Positions 8,888 to 18,892 of a DNA stretch of 64,000 nt are shown here, piece by piece; the first letter of the stretch is position 1; each line of letters opens with the position of its first letter. Both the position numbers and the translations under genes were made by a program. The notes beneath the pieces were generated by a model, which was not told the DNA's origin, did not search any database, and worked only from the letters and a program-made list of their open reading frames with translations. The DNA lies in NCBI RefSeq assembly GCF_040675855.1, contig NZ_JBEGIK010000001.1, positions 2,728,001 through 2,792,000 of the forward strand. The letters run 5' to 3'. This DNA is from Microbacterium sp. LWH3-1.2. GTDB lineage: Bacteria > Actinomycetota > Actinomycetes > Actinomycetales > Microbacteriaceae.

Positions 8888-9627
8888 CTGGGGCCTTCCT
8901 GCGGGGCTGCCGAGACATGGGAGAGCGAACGGATGCCGCGCTCGAGGTGCCACTGCGCATAGGCGGCGATGAGACCCGAAGCGGCGGCGGTCGACCCCGG
9001 GGGCGCGGCATCCACCACGTCCCACTCCCCTGCCATCAGCGACTGCAGGAGCGATACGGTGGCGGCGTCGACGCGGGCGGCGCCGGTCGGAGCGCAGTCG
9101 CGGCAGACGATGCCACCCTGCTGGGCGACGAAGGTGTCATGAGGGCCGAGGCGCCCGCAGCGCGCACACTCGCCGAGGCCGGGCGCCCAGCCCGACAGTG
9201 CCATGGCACGGAGCAGGTACGAATCGAGCACGCTCCGGGCGGCATGCTCGCCGCGCGACAGGGCACGTAGTCCCCCGACGAGGAGCAGGTACTGCTGGGG
9301 CGTCGCCTCCGCCTCGTTCAGGCGGTCAGCCGCCTCGACCATCGCGTGCGCGGAGGTGTACCGGTCGTAGTGGGCCACGATCTCGGCGCCGTACGAGCCC
9401 AGCGACTCGGCCTGCTGGACGATGTCGAGCGATCGCCCCTGGTACAGCTGCACGTCCGCGACCATGAAGGGCTCGAGGCGCGCGCCGAAGCGCGACGACG
9501 TACGACGGACGCCCTTGGCGACGGCGCGCAGCTTGCCATGACGGCGGCTGAGCATCGTCACGATCCTGTCGGCCTCCCCCAGCTTGTGGGTGCGCAGGAC
9601 CACGACTTCATCGCGGTAGGTGGGCAC
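8884..9627 (-). CDS. recO: DNA repair protein RecO
   Basis: Recombination mediator of 247 residues that helps RecR load RecA on SSB-coated DNA in the RecFOR pathway. The N-terminal OB fold reads [23 protein letters not shown]. The C-terminal part carries a four-Cys zinc site, C154, C157, C175 and C178 (ECARCGRL and VCRDC). The start is GTG at 9627, which lies exactly 6 nt after a GATAAT -10 hexamer, so the mRNA should be leaderless. It is followed by uppS with a GTGA overlap, a conserved actinobacterial pair. Confidence 0.96.
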   Translation of the reverse strand: MPTYRDEVVVLRTHKLGEADRIVTMLSRRHGKLRAVAKGVRRTSSRFGARLEPFMVADVQLYQGRSLDIVQQAESLGSYGAEIVAHYDRYTSAHAMVEAADRLNEAEATPQQYLLLVGGLRALSRGEHAARSVLDSYLLRAMALSGWAPGLGECARCGRLGPHDTFVAQQGGIVCRDCAPTGAARVDAATVSLLQSLMAGEWDVVDAAPPGSTAAASGLIAAYAQWHLERGIRSLSHVSAAPQEGPR

Positions 9628-9633
9628 GCGTCA

Positions 9634-9639
9634 ATTATC
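9634..9639 (-). promoter_or_regulatory. -10 hexamer of a leaderless promoter for recO-uppS
   Basis: GATAAT on the minus strand, followed by 6 nt (tgacgc) and the GTG start of recO. It is one of the best -10 matches in the window. Confidence 0.65.
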
Positions 9640-9710
9640 CCTGCGCTCCCGCACGATCGGGTGGCACAGCGCCGCGGGTGCCGTCCGCAAAGTGGTGTGC
9701 TCTATTCACT

Positions 9711-10175
9711 ATGTCCGGTACTCAGATTCTCGACACGCTCCTCGCGCTGTCCGGCGTCTTGGGCGCCGATCAGGAGCGCGAGCTCGATCGCCGGGGCCTC
9801 ACCCCCGCCCGCACCCACGTGCTGTGGCTCGTCTTCCACGAGGGCCCGCGCACCCAGGCGGAGCTGGCGGCCGCGCTCAGCGTCACGCCGCGCAACGTCA
9901 CGACCCTCGTCGACGGGCTCGAGGCCACCGGTTTCGCACGGCGCGAGCCGCATCCCCACGACCGCCGGGCCGTGCTCGTGACGCTGACCCCGCGCGGTGA
10001 GGAGGCGATGCGGGCCATGGATGCCGAGCACACCGAACTCGGGGCGCAGCTCATCGACGGCCTCGACGAGGCGACGACGCAGGCCACCCTGCGGGGGCTG
10101 GCGCACGTCCTCGACCGCCTGAACCGGCTCATCGACGAGCACGAGGCCCGCACCGCCGAGGACCGCCGATCATGA
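9711..10175 (+). CDS. MarR family transcriptional regulator
   Basis: Winged-helix regulator of 154 residues. The DNA-binding part is TQAELAAALSVTPRNVTTLVDGLEATGFARREPHPHDRRAVLVTLTPRGEE, with the recognition helix and the wing containing the typical DRR motif. The N- and C-terminal helices should form the dimer. The start used is ATG 9711; an upstream in-frame ATG at 9678 adds 11 residues of poor quality. Its stop overlaps the start of the next gene (ATGA), so it is co-transcribed with the membrane protein gene downstream, which may be one of its targets. The ligand is unknown. It is divergent from recO. Confidence 0.92.
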   Translation: MSGTQILDTLLALSGVLGADQERELDRRGLTPARTHVLWLVFHEGPRTQAELAAALSVTPRNVTTLVDGLEATGFARREPHPHDRRAVLVTLTPRGEEAMRAMDAEHTELGAQLIDGLDEATTQATLRGLAHVLDRLNRLIDEHEARTAEDRRS

Positions 10176-10822
10176 GCACTGTGGACGACCGTCCCGGACC
10201 GGCCACCGCGCCCGCGTGGCCGACGAAGCTGCGCACGCTCGCCCGCCGCGCCTGGATCGTGGAGCTCGGGATCTACCAGAGCATCTACCGCCTCGTGTTC
10301 CGTCGCCCGCGGGTCCCCGCGGGCGCCAGCGCATTCCGGTACCACTCCCCTGTCATGACCCTGCTGGTGATCTTCATCGTGCTGTCAGCCGTCGAGATCC
10401 CGATCCTGGACCTCATCGTCCACCGGTGGACCTGGGTCCGCATTCCGCTCCTCATCCTCGGCATCTGGGGCGTGACGTGGATGCTCGGGCTCCTGTTCGG
10501 CTACCTCACCCGACCGCACGCCGTCGGGCCGGACGGCATCCGGGTGCGGCAGGGCGCCGAGCTCGATCTCGACCTGCCATGGGACGTCGTGCAATCCGTC
10601 GAGCGCTCTGCGCACCGCGTCGACAAGGCGCCGGCCGTCGTGGACGAACCGGAGGGCCGCACGTTCGCCGCGCGTATCGCGAACGAGACGAACGTGCTGA
10701 TCCGACTCGAGCACCCGCTCGACGTGCGGCTTCCGCAGGGCCGCGACCGCATCGAGGCGGTGCGGCTGTGGACCGACGATCTCGACGGCTTCCTGTCGGC
10801 GGTGCGCACCCACATCCCCTGA
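10172..10822 (+). CDS. Conserved membrane protein, two helices
   Basis: Unrecognised 216-residue protein. A basic amphipathic N-terminal half is followed by two transmembrane segments (VMTLLVIFIVLSAVEIPILDLIV, about 61-83, and IPLLILGIWGVTWMLGLLFGYL, about 91-112). A soluble C-terminal domain of about 100 residues, rich in beta strands, has a PH-like look (PDGIRVRQGAELDLDLPWDVVQSVE, beta strands then a final helix DDLDGFLSAVRTHI). The gene starts within the stop codon of the MarR gene (ATGA). A role as a regulated membrane protein is inference from this coupling only. Confidence 0.82.
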   Translation: MSTVDDRPGPATAPAWPTKLRTLARRAWIVELGIYQSIYRLVFRRPRVPAGASAFRYHSPVMTLLVIFIVLSAVEIPILDLIVHRWTWVRIPLLILGIWGVTWMLGLLFGYLTRPHAVGPDGIRVRQGAELDLDLPWDVVQSVERSAHRVDKAPAVVDEPEGRTFAARIANETNVLIRLEHPLDVRLPQGRDRIEAVRLWTDDLDGFLSAVRTHIP

Positions 10823-10842
10823 TCGCCGTCGACAATGGAGGG

Positions 10843-11529
10843 GTGGACGAGCCGGTCTTCGTGATCCCCCTGTGGGCCGACCTCATCGCCGTGGGTCTCG
10901 GCGGCATCCAGGGCGCCCTGTTCGCATCGGGCTTCCGCGGCGAACGGCGGCTCGACCTGCTCGGCGTCGCGATCATCGGCATCGTCATGGGCATGGGCGG
11001 AGGTCTGATCCGCGACCTGCTCCTCAACGTCGCGCCGACCACCCTGCAGAGCAACTGGTACCTGCTCACCGCTGCCGGCGCTGCCCTGTTCGGGATGCTG
11101 CTCGCCGGTCTCTTCCAGCGACTGAACGCCGTCATCGTCGGCCTCGACGCCCTGGTCATCGGCCTGTTCGGGGCATTCGGCACGAGCAAGGCGCTCGTGC
11201 TCGGTCTCCCGATCGTGCCCGCCGTGTTCGTCGGGGTGTGCGCGGCCGTCGGCGGCGGCATCCTCCGCGACGTGATCATGGGGCTGCCGGTCGCGATCCT
11301 GCACGTCAGCTCGCTGTACGCGGCAGCGGCGGGCATCGGATGCCTCGTCCTCGCGACCGCCGAGCAGCTCGGCGCGAGCGTGGTCGTCGCCGCGGTGATA
11401 GGCATCGTCGTGACGACGGTGATACGCCTGCTCGCCGTCATCTTCGACATCTCGCTGCCGGAACAGCGCGCGCTCTACCGCCGCAAGGTGGCCGTGGAGA
11501 CCTCGACGATCCCGATCGTCAAGCCCTGA
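10843..11529 (+). CDS. TRIC cation channel family protein (UPF0126)
   Basis: Integral membrane protein of 228 residues made of two similar halves of about three helices each. Both halves carry the glycine-rich signature of the family: MGGGLIRDLLL near residue 50 and VGGGILRDVIMG near residue 140. Prokaryotic TRIC proteins form trimeric, mainly potassium-permeable channels, though bacterial UPF0126 members have also been proposed to move small molecules such as glycine. The start is GTG at 10843, 6 nt after GACAAT, again compatible with leaderless initiation. It is about 20 bp downstream of the membrane protein gene and may also be read through from the MarR gene. Confidence 0.9.
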   Translation: MDEPVFVIPLWADLIAVGLGGIQGALFASGFRGERRLDLLGVAIIGIVMGMGGGLIRDLLLNVAPTTLQSNWYLLTAAGAALFGMLLAGLFQRLNAVIVGLDALVIGLFGAFGTSKALVLGLPIVPAVFVGVCAAVGGGILRDVIMGLPVAILHVSSLYAAAAGIGCLVLATAEQLGASVVVAAVIGIVVTTVIRLLAVIFDISLPEQRALYRRKVAVETSTIPIVKP

Positions 11530-11613
11530 AGCGACCCGTCCGACTCGCGCAGACTCGCAGTGAGCGAACGCCGGCGAGCCGAAATGCCGCTCGACGACCG
11601 GGGTGACGAACAC

Positions 11614-11652
11614 CGACGGGCGCGCGCGGGGATCACCCGCGCACACCCGTCG
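11614..11652. terminator. Bidirectional terminator between the TRIC gene and leuA
   Basis: Long hairpin: CGACGGG (11614-11620) pairs with CCCGTCG (11646-11652), a 3x3 internal loop follows, then GCGCGGG (11624-11630) pairs with CCCGCGC (11636-11642), loop GATCA. It sits between convergent genes. Confidence 0.7.
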
Positions 11653-11663
11653 ACGGTTCGCGC

Positions 11664-13525
<1,862 letters not shown>

Positions 13526-13547
<22 letters not shown>

Positions 13548-13579
13548 CGGCTAAGAAGGAGAAGCCCGCGGAAGCGCAT
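13526..13579 (-). CDS. leuL: leuA leader peptide
   Basis: A 17-codon open frame ends about 100 nt before leuA and reads MRFRGLLLLSRRDETSF. Codons 6-9 are four consecutive leucines, CTT CTC CTT CTT; CTT is rare in this GC-rich genome, which would make translation very sensitive to leucyl-tRNA supply. The ATG lies exactly 6 nt after a TACTCT -10 hexamer, so the leader should be translated from a leaderless mRNA. The last part of the frame forms one arm of a 10-bp hairpin whose partner lies just past the stop. It is too short for automatic gene calling. A regulatory peptide is the only plausible role. Confidence 0.85.
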
Positions 13580-13585
13580 GAGGTC

Positions 13586-13591
13586 AGAGTA
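13586..13591 (-). promoter_or_regulatory. -10 hexamer of the leuA leader transcript
   Basis: TACTCT on the minus strand, then 6 nt (gacctc), then the ATG of the leader peptide. Transcription should therefore start on the leader's own start codon. Confidence 0.65.
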
Positions 13592-13639
13592 CACCCGCGC
13601 TCGCCGCCGACGCGAACCGGACGACGCGGGACGACACCT

Positions 13640-14596
13640 TCACGCCGCGACGGAACGGTACGCGCGCGGACTCATGCCCACGTGCGCCCGGAACGCGCGG
13701 TTGAGGTGCGAGAGGTCCGCGAACCCCCACCGCGCAGCCAGCTCGGTCAGCGTCGTCTCGGCCGGGTGAGCGAGCTCGGCGGCGCACTGCTCGACCCGCA
13801 GGCGCATGACGGTCTGGCTGTACGACATCGCGGCACCCTCGTACAGCCGATGAAGCTTGCGCACCGAGATGGCGAAGCGGGCAGCGGTGGCCGTCGGGCT
13901 CACATCGCCGTGCCGCAGATGCTGCGTCACATACCGCTCGATACTCGAGCGCAGGGCTTCTCCGCGCCCGTCGCTCGCGACGTAGGTCTCCATCGGGGCC
14001 TGCTCGGCGAAGGAGTCGAGGAGGGTCTCGAAGACCGAGCCGAGCACGGACCGCTGCGCGTCGTCGACGTCGGGCGAGGCCGACCAGGCCGACCGCATCG
14101 AGTCGGCCAGGACCGCGCTCATGCCGCTCAGCGCCGAGAACGACTTCGCGCGCAGATCCCGCCGCACACGCGAGTGCAGCCGGACGCTGGGCACACGGAA
14201 CGAGACCGACGTCCACGGGTCGAGGTAGTCGAGGACGAACTCCTCGGCGGCATCCACGATCGTGAAGGTCCCGGCGGGCGAGTAGGCCTCTGTCGCCCCC
14301 TGACGCACGATGCACCGACCGCGCAGCATCAGATTGACGAAGACCACGTCCTCTTCCAACCGCTCCACCTCTGCCCGCCCGTGATGGATCGTCTGCGCAC
14401 ATGTGGCGATCTCGGCGGCGTTGACATGGCCGAGGAGCTCACTGGCCACAGTGCCGGGCAGCCCCGGGCGCCGCCAGGCATCGCGTTGACCGCGTTCGAC
14501 CGGGCGCAGCGGCGTGAAGGCGTCGCACAGCGTGTGGCGCCAGTAGGCGTACTGCTCGGCAGGAGGTCGGGTGGATGTATCCCAGCGCAACGACAT
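13640..14596 (-). CDS. AraC family transcriptional regulator
   Basis: Regulator of 318 residues. The N-terminal 200 residues form a sensor domain of the AraC_binding_2 type (ligand-binding, beta-rich: ERLEEDVVFVNLMLRGRCIVRQG). The C-terminal 100 residues form the two helix-turn-helix units: SPTATAARFAISVRKLHRLYEG and TTLTELAARWGFADLSHLNRAFRAHVGMSPRAYR, the second with the family signature. ATG 14596 is preferred over ATG 14602 because GAGGAG is 6 nt upstream of it. It is divergent from an acyl-CoA dehydrogenase gene across 216 bp and most likely controls it. The pair sits between era and leuA, a place normally occupied by core genes, which suggests acquisition. Confidence 0.93.
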   Translation of the reverse strand: MSLRWDTSTRPPAEQYAYWRHTLCDAFTPLRPVERGQRDAWRRPGLPGTVASELLGHVNAAEIATCAQTIHHGRAEVERLEEDVVFVNLMLRGRCIVRQGATEAYSPAGTFTIVDAAEEFVLDYLDPWTSVSFRVPSVRLHSRVRRDLRAKSFSALSGMSAVLADSMRSAWSASPDVDDAQRSVLGSVFETLLDSFAEQAPMETYVASDGRGEALRSSIERYVTQHLRHGDVSPTATAARFAISVRKLHRLYEGAAMSYSQTVMRLRVEQCAAELAHPAETTLTELAARWGFADLSHLNRAFRAHVGMSPRAYRSVAA

Positions 14597-14743
14597 CGGC
14601 ATCTCCTCGTTGCTCTCGCGTGAATCGCGTCGAGAAGAGTAGACCGAGACGCGATCACGGCGCGGAGTCACTCACGTTTCGGGGAAGTAAGCGAGATCTC
14701 ACTGCAGGCGACGGTGCGCGCTCGTCCCGGTTCGCGTGCGCTG

Positions 14744-14764
14744 TGACACAAGCGCACGGTGTCA
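14744..14764. promoter_or_regulatory. Inverted repeat in the AraC/acyl-CoA dehydrogenase intergenic region
   Basis: TGACAC, 9 nt, GTGTCA: a perfect 6-bp-arm inverted repeat about 50 bp before the dehydrogenase start. It is a candidate operator for the divergent AraC-type regulator, although such regulators often prefer direct repeats. The rest of 14597-14812 shows nothing else clear. Confidence 0.4.
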
Positions 14765-14812
14765 ATTCCGCAGAAGGTGGAGACGACCCGCCGTCTACCC
14801 AAGGAGAACCCC

Positions 14813-16063
14813 ATGGCGATCGACTTCACACTGTCGGACGAGGAGATGTCGCTCAGGCTTCAGGCCCGCGAGTTCGCGGAAGGGGTGCTCTCGGGCGTCT
14901 CCGATGCCGTGGCCCCCCACTCCGAGCCCCTCGAGCGGTTCCGTGCGCTCAAGCCCTTCTACCAGCAGATGGTGGACGCCGGCTTCATCGCCGGGCTCGT
15001 GCCGCCGGAATCCGGAGGACATCGGTTCACCAATCTGCAGTTCGCCCTCGCCTGCGAGGAGCTCGCGCGCATCGACGTGAACGTCCCGTCGGCCGTGCTG
15101 GGCACCGGCCTGGGACTGTACCCGATCATCGCTGCGGGCACCCCCGAACAGCGAACGCGGTTCTTCGCGCCCTTCCTCGACGGCAGTCCGGCCCTCGCCG
15201 CGATCGCGTTCACGGAGGCTGCGGGTGGGGCCAACTTCGACCATCCGGACCCGCGGTTCGGAGTTCAGACCTTCGCCGTCCGCGACGGAGACGAATGGGT
15301 CATCAACGGCAGGAAGGCGTACACCACCAACGCCTCAGGGTGGGACGACAAGGGCGCTGACCTGATCAGCGTCGTCTGCCGCACCGACCCCGACGCTCCG
15401 CCCCAGGAGTCGCTCGCGATCGTCGTCGTGGAGAAGGGCACTCCCGGAGTGGTGGTGACGGGCATGATCGACACGTTCGGTCACGTCGCCACGAACTCAC
15501 CCGTCCTGGAGTTCCGCGACGTCCGGGTACCGCTGTCGAACATGATCGGCGAGCCGGGCGACGGGGTGCAGCTGACCAAGGGCGCGTTCTCATGGACCTG
15601 CTCCAGCATCGGCGCCGCGGCCGTCGGCAAGATGCGTGCCGCGTTCGAGTTCGCCTACGAGTTCGTCACGACCGAGAGGCGCTCGGGAAGTGTGCCCGTC
15701 ATCGACCATCAGAACGCGGGGTACATGCTCGCCGACATCAAGACGCGCATCGAGGCGGGCCGCTACTTCGCCTGGAAGGCGGCCGACCACTTCGACAAGA
15801 CCGGAGGACTGGACCGGGAGCTGTCGAACATGGTCAAGATCTACAACTCCGAGCTTTCGGTGCAGACGGTCTACGACGCCATGCGACTGGTAGGGGTCGA
15901 GTCATACGGCGACCGCACCCCGCTCGGCGCGATCATGCAAGACGTGCTCTGCTTCCCGGTGTACGACGGCGGGAACATGGGCGTCCGCCGCCGCCACCTC
16001 CACGAGATGCTGCGCACTCCCGGCTACGACCACCTCGCCGCTGCCGAGAACCGTCTGCCGTAG
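14813..16063 (+). CDS. Acyl-CoA dehydrogenase family protein
   Basis: FAD-dependent enzyme of 416 residues with the three-part acyl-CoA dehydrogenase fold: N-terminal helices (MAIDFTLSDEEMSLRLQAREFAEGVL), a central beta domain with AIAFTEAAGGANFDHP and EWVINGRKAYTTNASG, and a C-terminal helical domain with the flavin-contacting GGNMGVRRRHLHEMLRTPG end. The usual catalytic Glu position cannot be assigned with confidence. ATG 14813 follows AAGGAG at good spacing. The substrate is unknown; similar stand-alone members act on branched or modified acyl-CoAs or as desulfurising monooxygenase-like enzymes. It is likely controlled by the divergent AraC gene and ends at a strong hairpin shared with era. 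Confidence 0.9.
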   Translation: MAIDFTLSDEEMSLRLQAREFAEGVLSGVSDAVAPHSEPLERFRALKPFYQQMVDAGFIAGLVPPESGGHRFTNLQFALACEELARIDVNVPSAVLGTGLGLYPIIAAGTPEQRTRFFAPFLDGSPALAAIAFTEAAGGANFDHPDPRFGVQTFAVRDGDEWVINGRKAYTTNASGWDDKGADLISVVCRTDPDAPPQESLAIVVVEKGTPGVVVTGMIDTFGHVATNSPVLEFRDVRVPLSNMIGEPGDGVQLTKGAFSWTCSSIGAAAVGKMRAAFEFAYEFVTTERRSGSVPVIDHQNAGYMLADIKTRIEAGRYFAWKAADHFDKTGGLDRELSNMVKIYNSELSVQTVYDAMRLVGVESYGDRTPLGAIMQDVLCFPVYDGGNMGVRRRHLHEMLRTPGYDHLAAAENRLP

Positions 16064-16075
16064 TCGACGACCGCC

Positions 16076-16118
16076 CCGCGGCAGGGGCTCCGGTCTCGCT
16101 CGGACCGCCCTGCCGCGG
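16076..16118. terminator. Bidirectional terminator between acyl-CoA dehydrogenase gene and era
   Basis: Perfect 11-bp stem CCGCGGCAGGG (16076-16086) with CCCTGCCGCGG (16108-16118), with CGGTC/GACCG pairing inside the loop. It lies between convergent genes. Confidence 0.8.
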
Positions 16119-16131
16119 AGCGCATCCGTGG

Positions 16132-17076
16132 CTAGAAGCCGAGGCGACCGAGTTGTTTCGGGTCGCGCTGCCATTCCTTGGCGATGCGCACATGCAGCTT
16201 GAGGAACACCTTGGTGCCCAGCAGGGGTTCGATCTGCGCGCGGGCGCGGGCGCCGACGTCGCGCAGCCGAGAGCCCTTGTGCCCGATGATGATGCCCTTC
16301 TGACTGTCGCGTTCGACGACGATGTCGGCGTAGATGTCGGTCAGCTCGGAGTCCTCGCGGGGTGCCACATCCTGCACGACGACGGCGATCGAGTGCGGCA
16401 GCTCGTCGCGCACGCCGTCGAGAGCGGCTTCGCGGATGATCTCGGCGATGCGATCCTCGGTCGACTCGTCGGTGACGACGCCCTCGGGGTACAGGGCGGG
16501 GCCTTCCGGCATGAGAGCGAGCAGCTCGTCGCTCAGGACGTCGAGCTGGTCGCGCGTGAAGGCGGACAGCGGGATGACGGCCGCCCAGTCTTCGCGGAGC
16601 TGATCGACCTCGATGAGCCTCTCGGTGATCTGCTCGCGGGTGGCGGCATCCGTCTTGGTCACGATGGCCACCTTCTTCGCGCGCCCGTAGCCGTTCAGCG
16701 ACTCCGCGATGCGGCGGTCGCCGGGGCCCACCTTCTCGATCGCGGGCACGCAGAAGCCGATGACGTCGACGTCGCCGAGCACCTGCTCGACGAGGTCGTT
16801 GAGGCGCTGCCCGAGCAGCGTGCGGGGTTTGTGGAGTCCCGGGGTGTCGACGATCACGAGCTGGCCGCCGGGGCGACTCAGGATGCCGCGGATCGCGCGG
16901 CGCGTCGTCTGGGGCTTGTCGCTGGTGATGGCGACCTTCTCGCCGACCAGCGCGTTGGTCAGGGTCGACTTGCCGACGTTCGGCCGGCCCACGAACGTGA
17001 CGAAACCGGACCGGCTCTCGGCGGACCCGTGCGCGGAGACGGACTCGGCGTGCGGTGTGGGCTCGTTCTCGGTCAT
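16132..17076 (-). CDS. era: GTPase Era
   Basis: GTPase that binds 16S rRNA near its 3' end and assists 30S maturation. The 314-residue protein has G1 GRPNVGKS (30-37), G2 region KPQTTRR, G3 DTPG (77-80) and G4 TKTD (140-143, replacing the usual NKxD). The C-terminal KH domain has IIIGHKGSRLRDVGARARAQIE. An N-terminal tail of about 20 residues precedes the G domain. The ATG overlaps the stop of the CNNM gene (ATGA). It is the last gene of the hrcA-to-era cluster and works with YbeY, two genes upstream, in 16S rRNA end formation. Confidence 0.97.
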   Translation of the reverse strand: MTENEPTPHAESVSAHGSAESRSGFVTFVGRPNVGKSTLTNALVGEKVAITSDKPQTTRRAIRGILSRPGGQLVIVDTPGLHKPRTLLGQRLNDLVEQVLGDVDVIGFCVPAIEKVGPGDRRIAESLNGYGRAKKVAIVTKTDAATREQITERLIEVDQLREDWAAVIPLSAFTRDQLDVLSDELLALMPEGPALYPEGVVTDESTEDRIAEIIREAALDGVRDELPHSIAVVVQDVAPREDSELTDIYADIVVERDSQKGIIIGHKGSRLRDVGARARAQIEPLLGTKVFLKLHVRIAKEWQRDPKQLGRLGF

Positions 17077-18425
17077 GACGTCTCTTCCTTGCGAGGCAGC
17101 CGGATCTCGCCGGTGCGGGGGCTCACGATACGGATCTCGCCGGTGCCCGGCGAGCGGCCGACGTGCAGGGCGGGGTCGCCGCGCTCGACGAACACCGTGG
17201 AGATGCCGCGTCCGCGGCCGCGGGACGCTCCGCCGGTGAGCACGAGGCCGGCGTACTCGGCCGTCGCACCAGGCTGCGGGACGCGACCGAGGGCCTTGCC
17301 GAGCAGTCCCCCGATGGAATCGACGTCCTCGTCCTCGAGCTCGAGGCCGAAGAGGTCGCCGACCTCGTCGAGGCCGAGGCGGGCGCTCACGCGGTAGTGG
17401 CCGGGCTCCAGCTCGGTGACCTCTTCGCCACGCGGGTCGTATTCGTCCGAGATTTCGCCGACGAGCTCCTCGATGAGGTCCTCCAGGGTCACGAGGCCCG
17501 AGACGCCGCCGTACTCGTCGATGACGAGGCACACGTGCACCGCGTCGCGCTTCATCTGCTGCAGCAGCGTCTCGGCCTTCATCGACTCCGGCACGAACAC
17601 CGCGGGGCGCGCGATCCGGCTGATCGGGGCATCCCGCCACCCCGCCTCGTCGCTGAAGCCGAACTGCACGAGGTCCTTGAGGTAGAGCACGCCCACGACG
17701 TCGTCGGCATCGTCGTCGACGATGGGAATGCGCGAGACGCCCTTGTCGAGGAAGATCGTCATCGCCTCACGCGTCGAGGTCGAGGCATCCACCGTCACCA
17801 TGTCGGTGCGGGGCACCATCACGGCACGCACGAACGTGTCGGTGAAGTCGAACACCGAGTGGATCAGCTCGCGGTCGTCCTGTTCGATGAGCTCGTTCTC
17901 GGCGGCCTCATCGATGATGCTGAGCAGCTGCTCCTCGGAGGCGAACGACGAGCCGCGCGGTGAGCCGGGTGTGATGCGGGTGCCGAGGGCGACGAGGCCG
18001 TGGGCCAGTGGTCCGAGGATGATGCGCACTCCGCGGACGATCGGCGCCGCACCGCGCAGGAGCCCTTTCGCGTGGAGTCGCCCCACGGTGCGGGGGCTCG
18101 CCCCCACCACGACGTAGGAGACACCCGTCATGAGCACCGCGGCCGCGAGCATCGCCCACCAGATGTTGTCGAACAGGTCCGTGAACGCGACGGTGACCAG
18201 TACGGCCGCCGTCGTCTCCGCGAGCACGCGGATGAAGATCACGGCGTTGGCGTGCGCGTCGGGGTCGTCCGCGATCTTCCTGAGCGACACCGCGTTGCGA
18301 CCGCCCGCTCCGAGCTCTGCGAGATCAGCGCGGGAAGTGACGCCGAGCGCCGCGTCGATGGCGACCATGAGGGCGCCGAACGCGAGCAGGACCGCCGCGG
18401 CGACGAGCAGCAGAGCGGCGGTCAT
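17073..18425 (-). CDS. CNNM/hemolysin C family protein (DUF21 and CBS pair)
   Basis: Membrane protein of 450 residues. The DUF21 transmembrane domain covers about residues 1-150, with hydrophobic segments at 3-25, 65-85 and 90-112. A CBS pair follows (MVPRTDMVTVDAS to DEYGGVSGLVTLEDLIEELVGEI), then a CorC_HlyC domain (YRVSARLGLDEVGDLFGLELED). The last 30 residues contain a duplicated GEIR motif and many Arg and Lys. Relatives act in Mg2+ efflux or transport, and the hemolysin label is historical. It is placed between ybeY and era with 4-nt overlaps at both ends, an order conserved widely in bacteria; why a CNNM protein accompanies rRNA processing genes is not known. Confidence 0.93.
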   Translation of the reverse strand: MTAALLLVAAAVLLAFGALMVAIDAALGVTSRADLAELGAGGRNAVSLRKIADDPDAHANAVIFIRVLAETTAAVLVTVAFTDLFDNIWWAMLAAAVLMTGVSYVVVGASPRTVGRLHAKGLLRGAAPIVRGVRIILGPLAHGLVALGTRITPGSPRGSSFASEEQLLSIIDEAAENELIEQDDRELIHSVFDFTDTFVRAVMVPRTDMVTVDASTSTREAMTIFLDKGVSRIPIVDDDADDVVGVLYLKDLVQFGFSDEAGWRDAPISRIARPAVFVPESMKAETLLQQMKRDAVHVCLVIDEYGGVSGLVTLEDLIEELVGEISDEYDPRGEEVTELEPGHYRVSARLGLDEVGDLFGLELEDEDVDSIGGLLGKALGRVPQPGATAEYAGLVLTGGASRGRGRGISTVFVERGDPALHVGRSPGTGEIRIVSPRTGEIRLPRKEETS

Positions 18426-18892
18426 GCGCGAGGTCGTCGACGTTCGGATGCCTGGAACGAGGTGATGAGCTCGCGCTGCAGTCCGAACATCTCCCGCTCC
18501 TCCTCCGGTTCGGCGTGGTCGAAGCCGAGGAGGTGCAGGAGTCCGTGCGTGGTGAGGAGGATGAGCTCGTCGAGCGTCGAGTGCTTGGCGGCCACGGCCT
18601 GGGTCTCGGCGACCTGCGGGCACAGCACGATGTCGCCGAGGAGGCCTGCCGGCGTGGGGGCGTCCTCGGTGCCCGGACGAAGCTCGTCCATCGGGAAGCT
18701 CAGCACGTCGGTGGGGCCGGGCTCGTCCATCCACTGCACGTGCAGTGCCTCCATGGCGCCCTCGTCGACCAGCAGGATCGCCACGTCGGCGTCCGGGCTG
18801 ACGTGAAGCTCGGCGAGGTTGTGCTCCATGAGGCGGAGCAGCACCGTCTCGTCGACGGCGAGCCCCGATTCGTTGCCGATCTCGATGGTCAT
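18422..18892 (-). CDS. ybeY: Endoribonuclease YbeY (rRNA maturation factor)
   Basis: Zinc-dependent endoribonuclease of 156 residues needed for 16S rRNA 3' end maturation and ribosome quality control. The metal motif HGLLHLLGFDH gives ligands H116, H120 and H126, preceded by the family stretch TDVLSFPMDE. The ATG overlaps the phoH stop by 4 nt and its own stop overlaps the CNNM start by 4 nt. It lies in the widely conserved order phoH-ybeY-CNNM-era. Confidence 0.96.
   Translation of the reverse strand: MTIEIGNESGLAVDETVLLRLMEHNLAELHVSPDADVAILLVDEGAMEALHVQWMDEPGPTDVLSFPMDELRPGTEDAPTPAGLLGDIVLCPQVAETQAVAAKHSTLDELILLTTHGLLHLLGFDHAEPEEEREMFGLQRELITSFQASERRRPRA

Noticed and set aside
14744..14764. 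rho-independent terminator
   Set aside because: Arms are only 6 bp, position is upstream of a gene in a divergent region; an operator is more likely.
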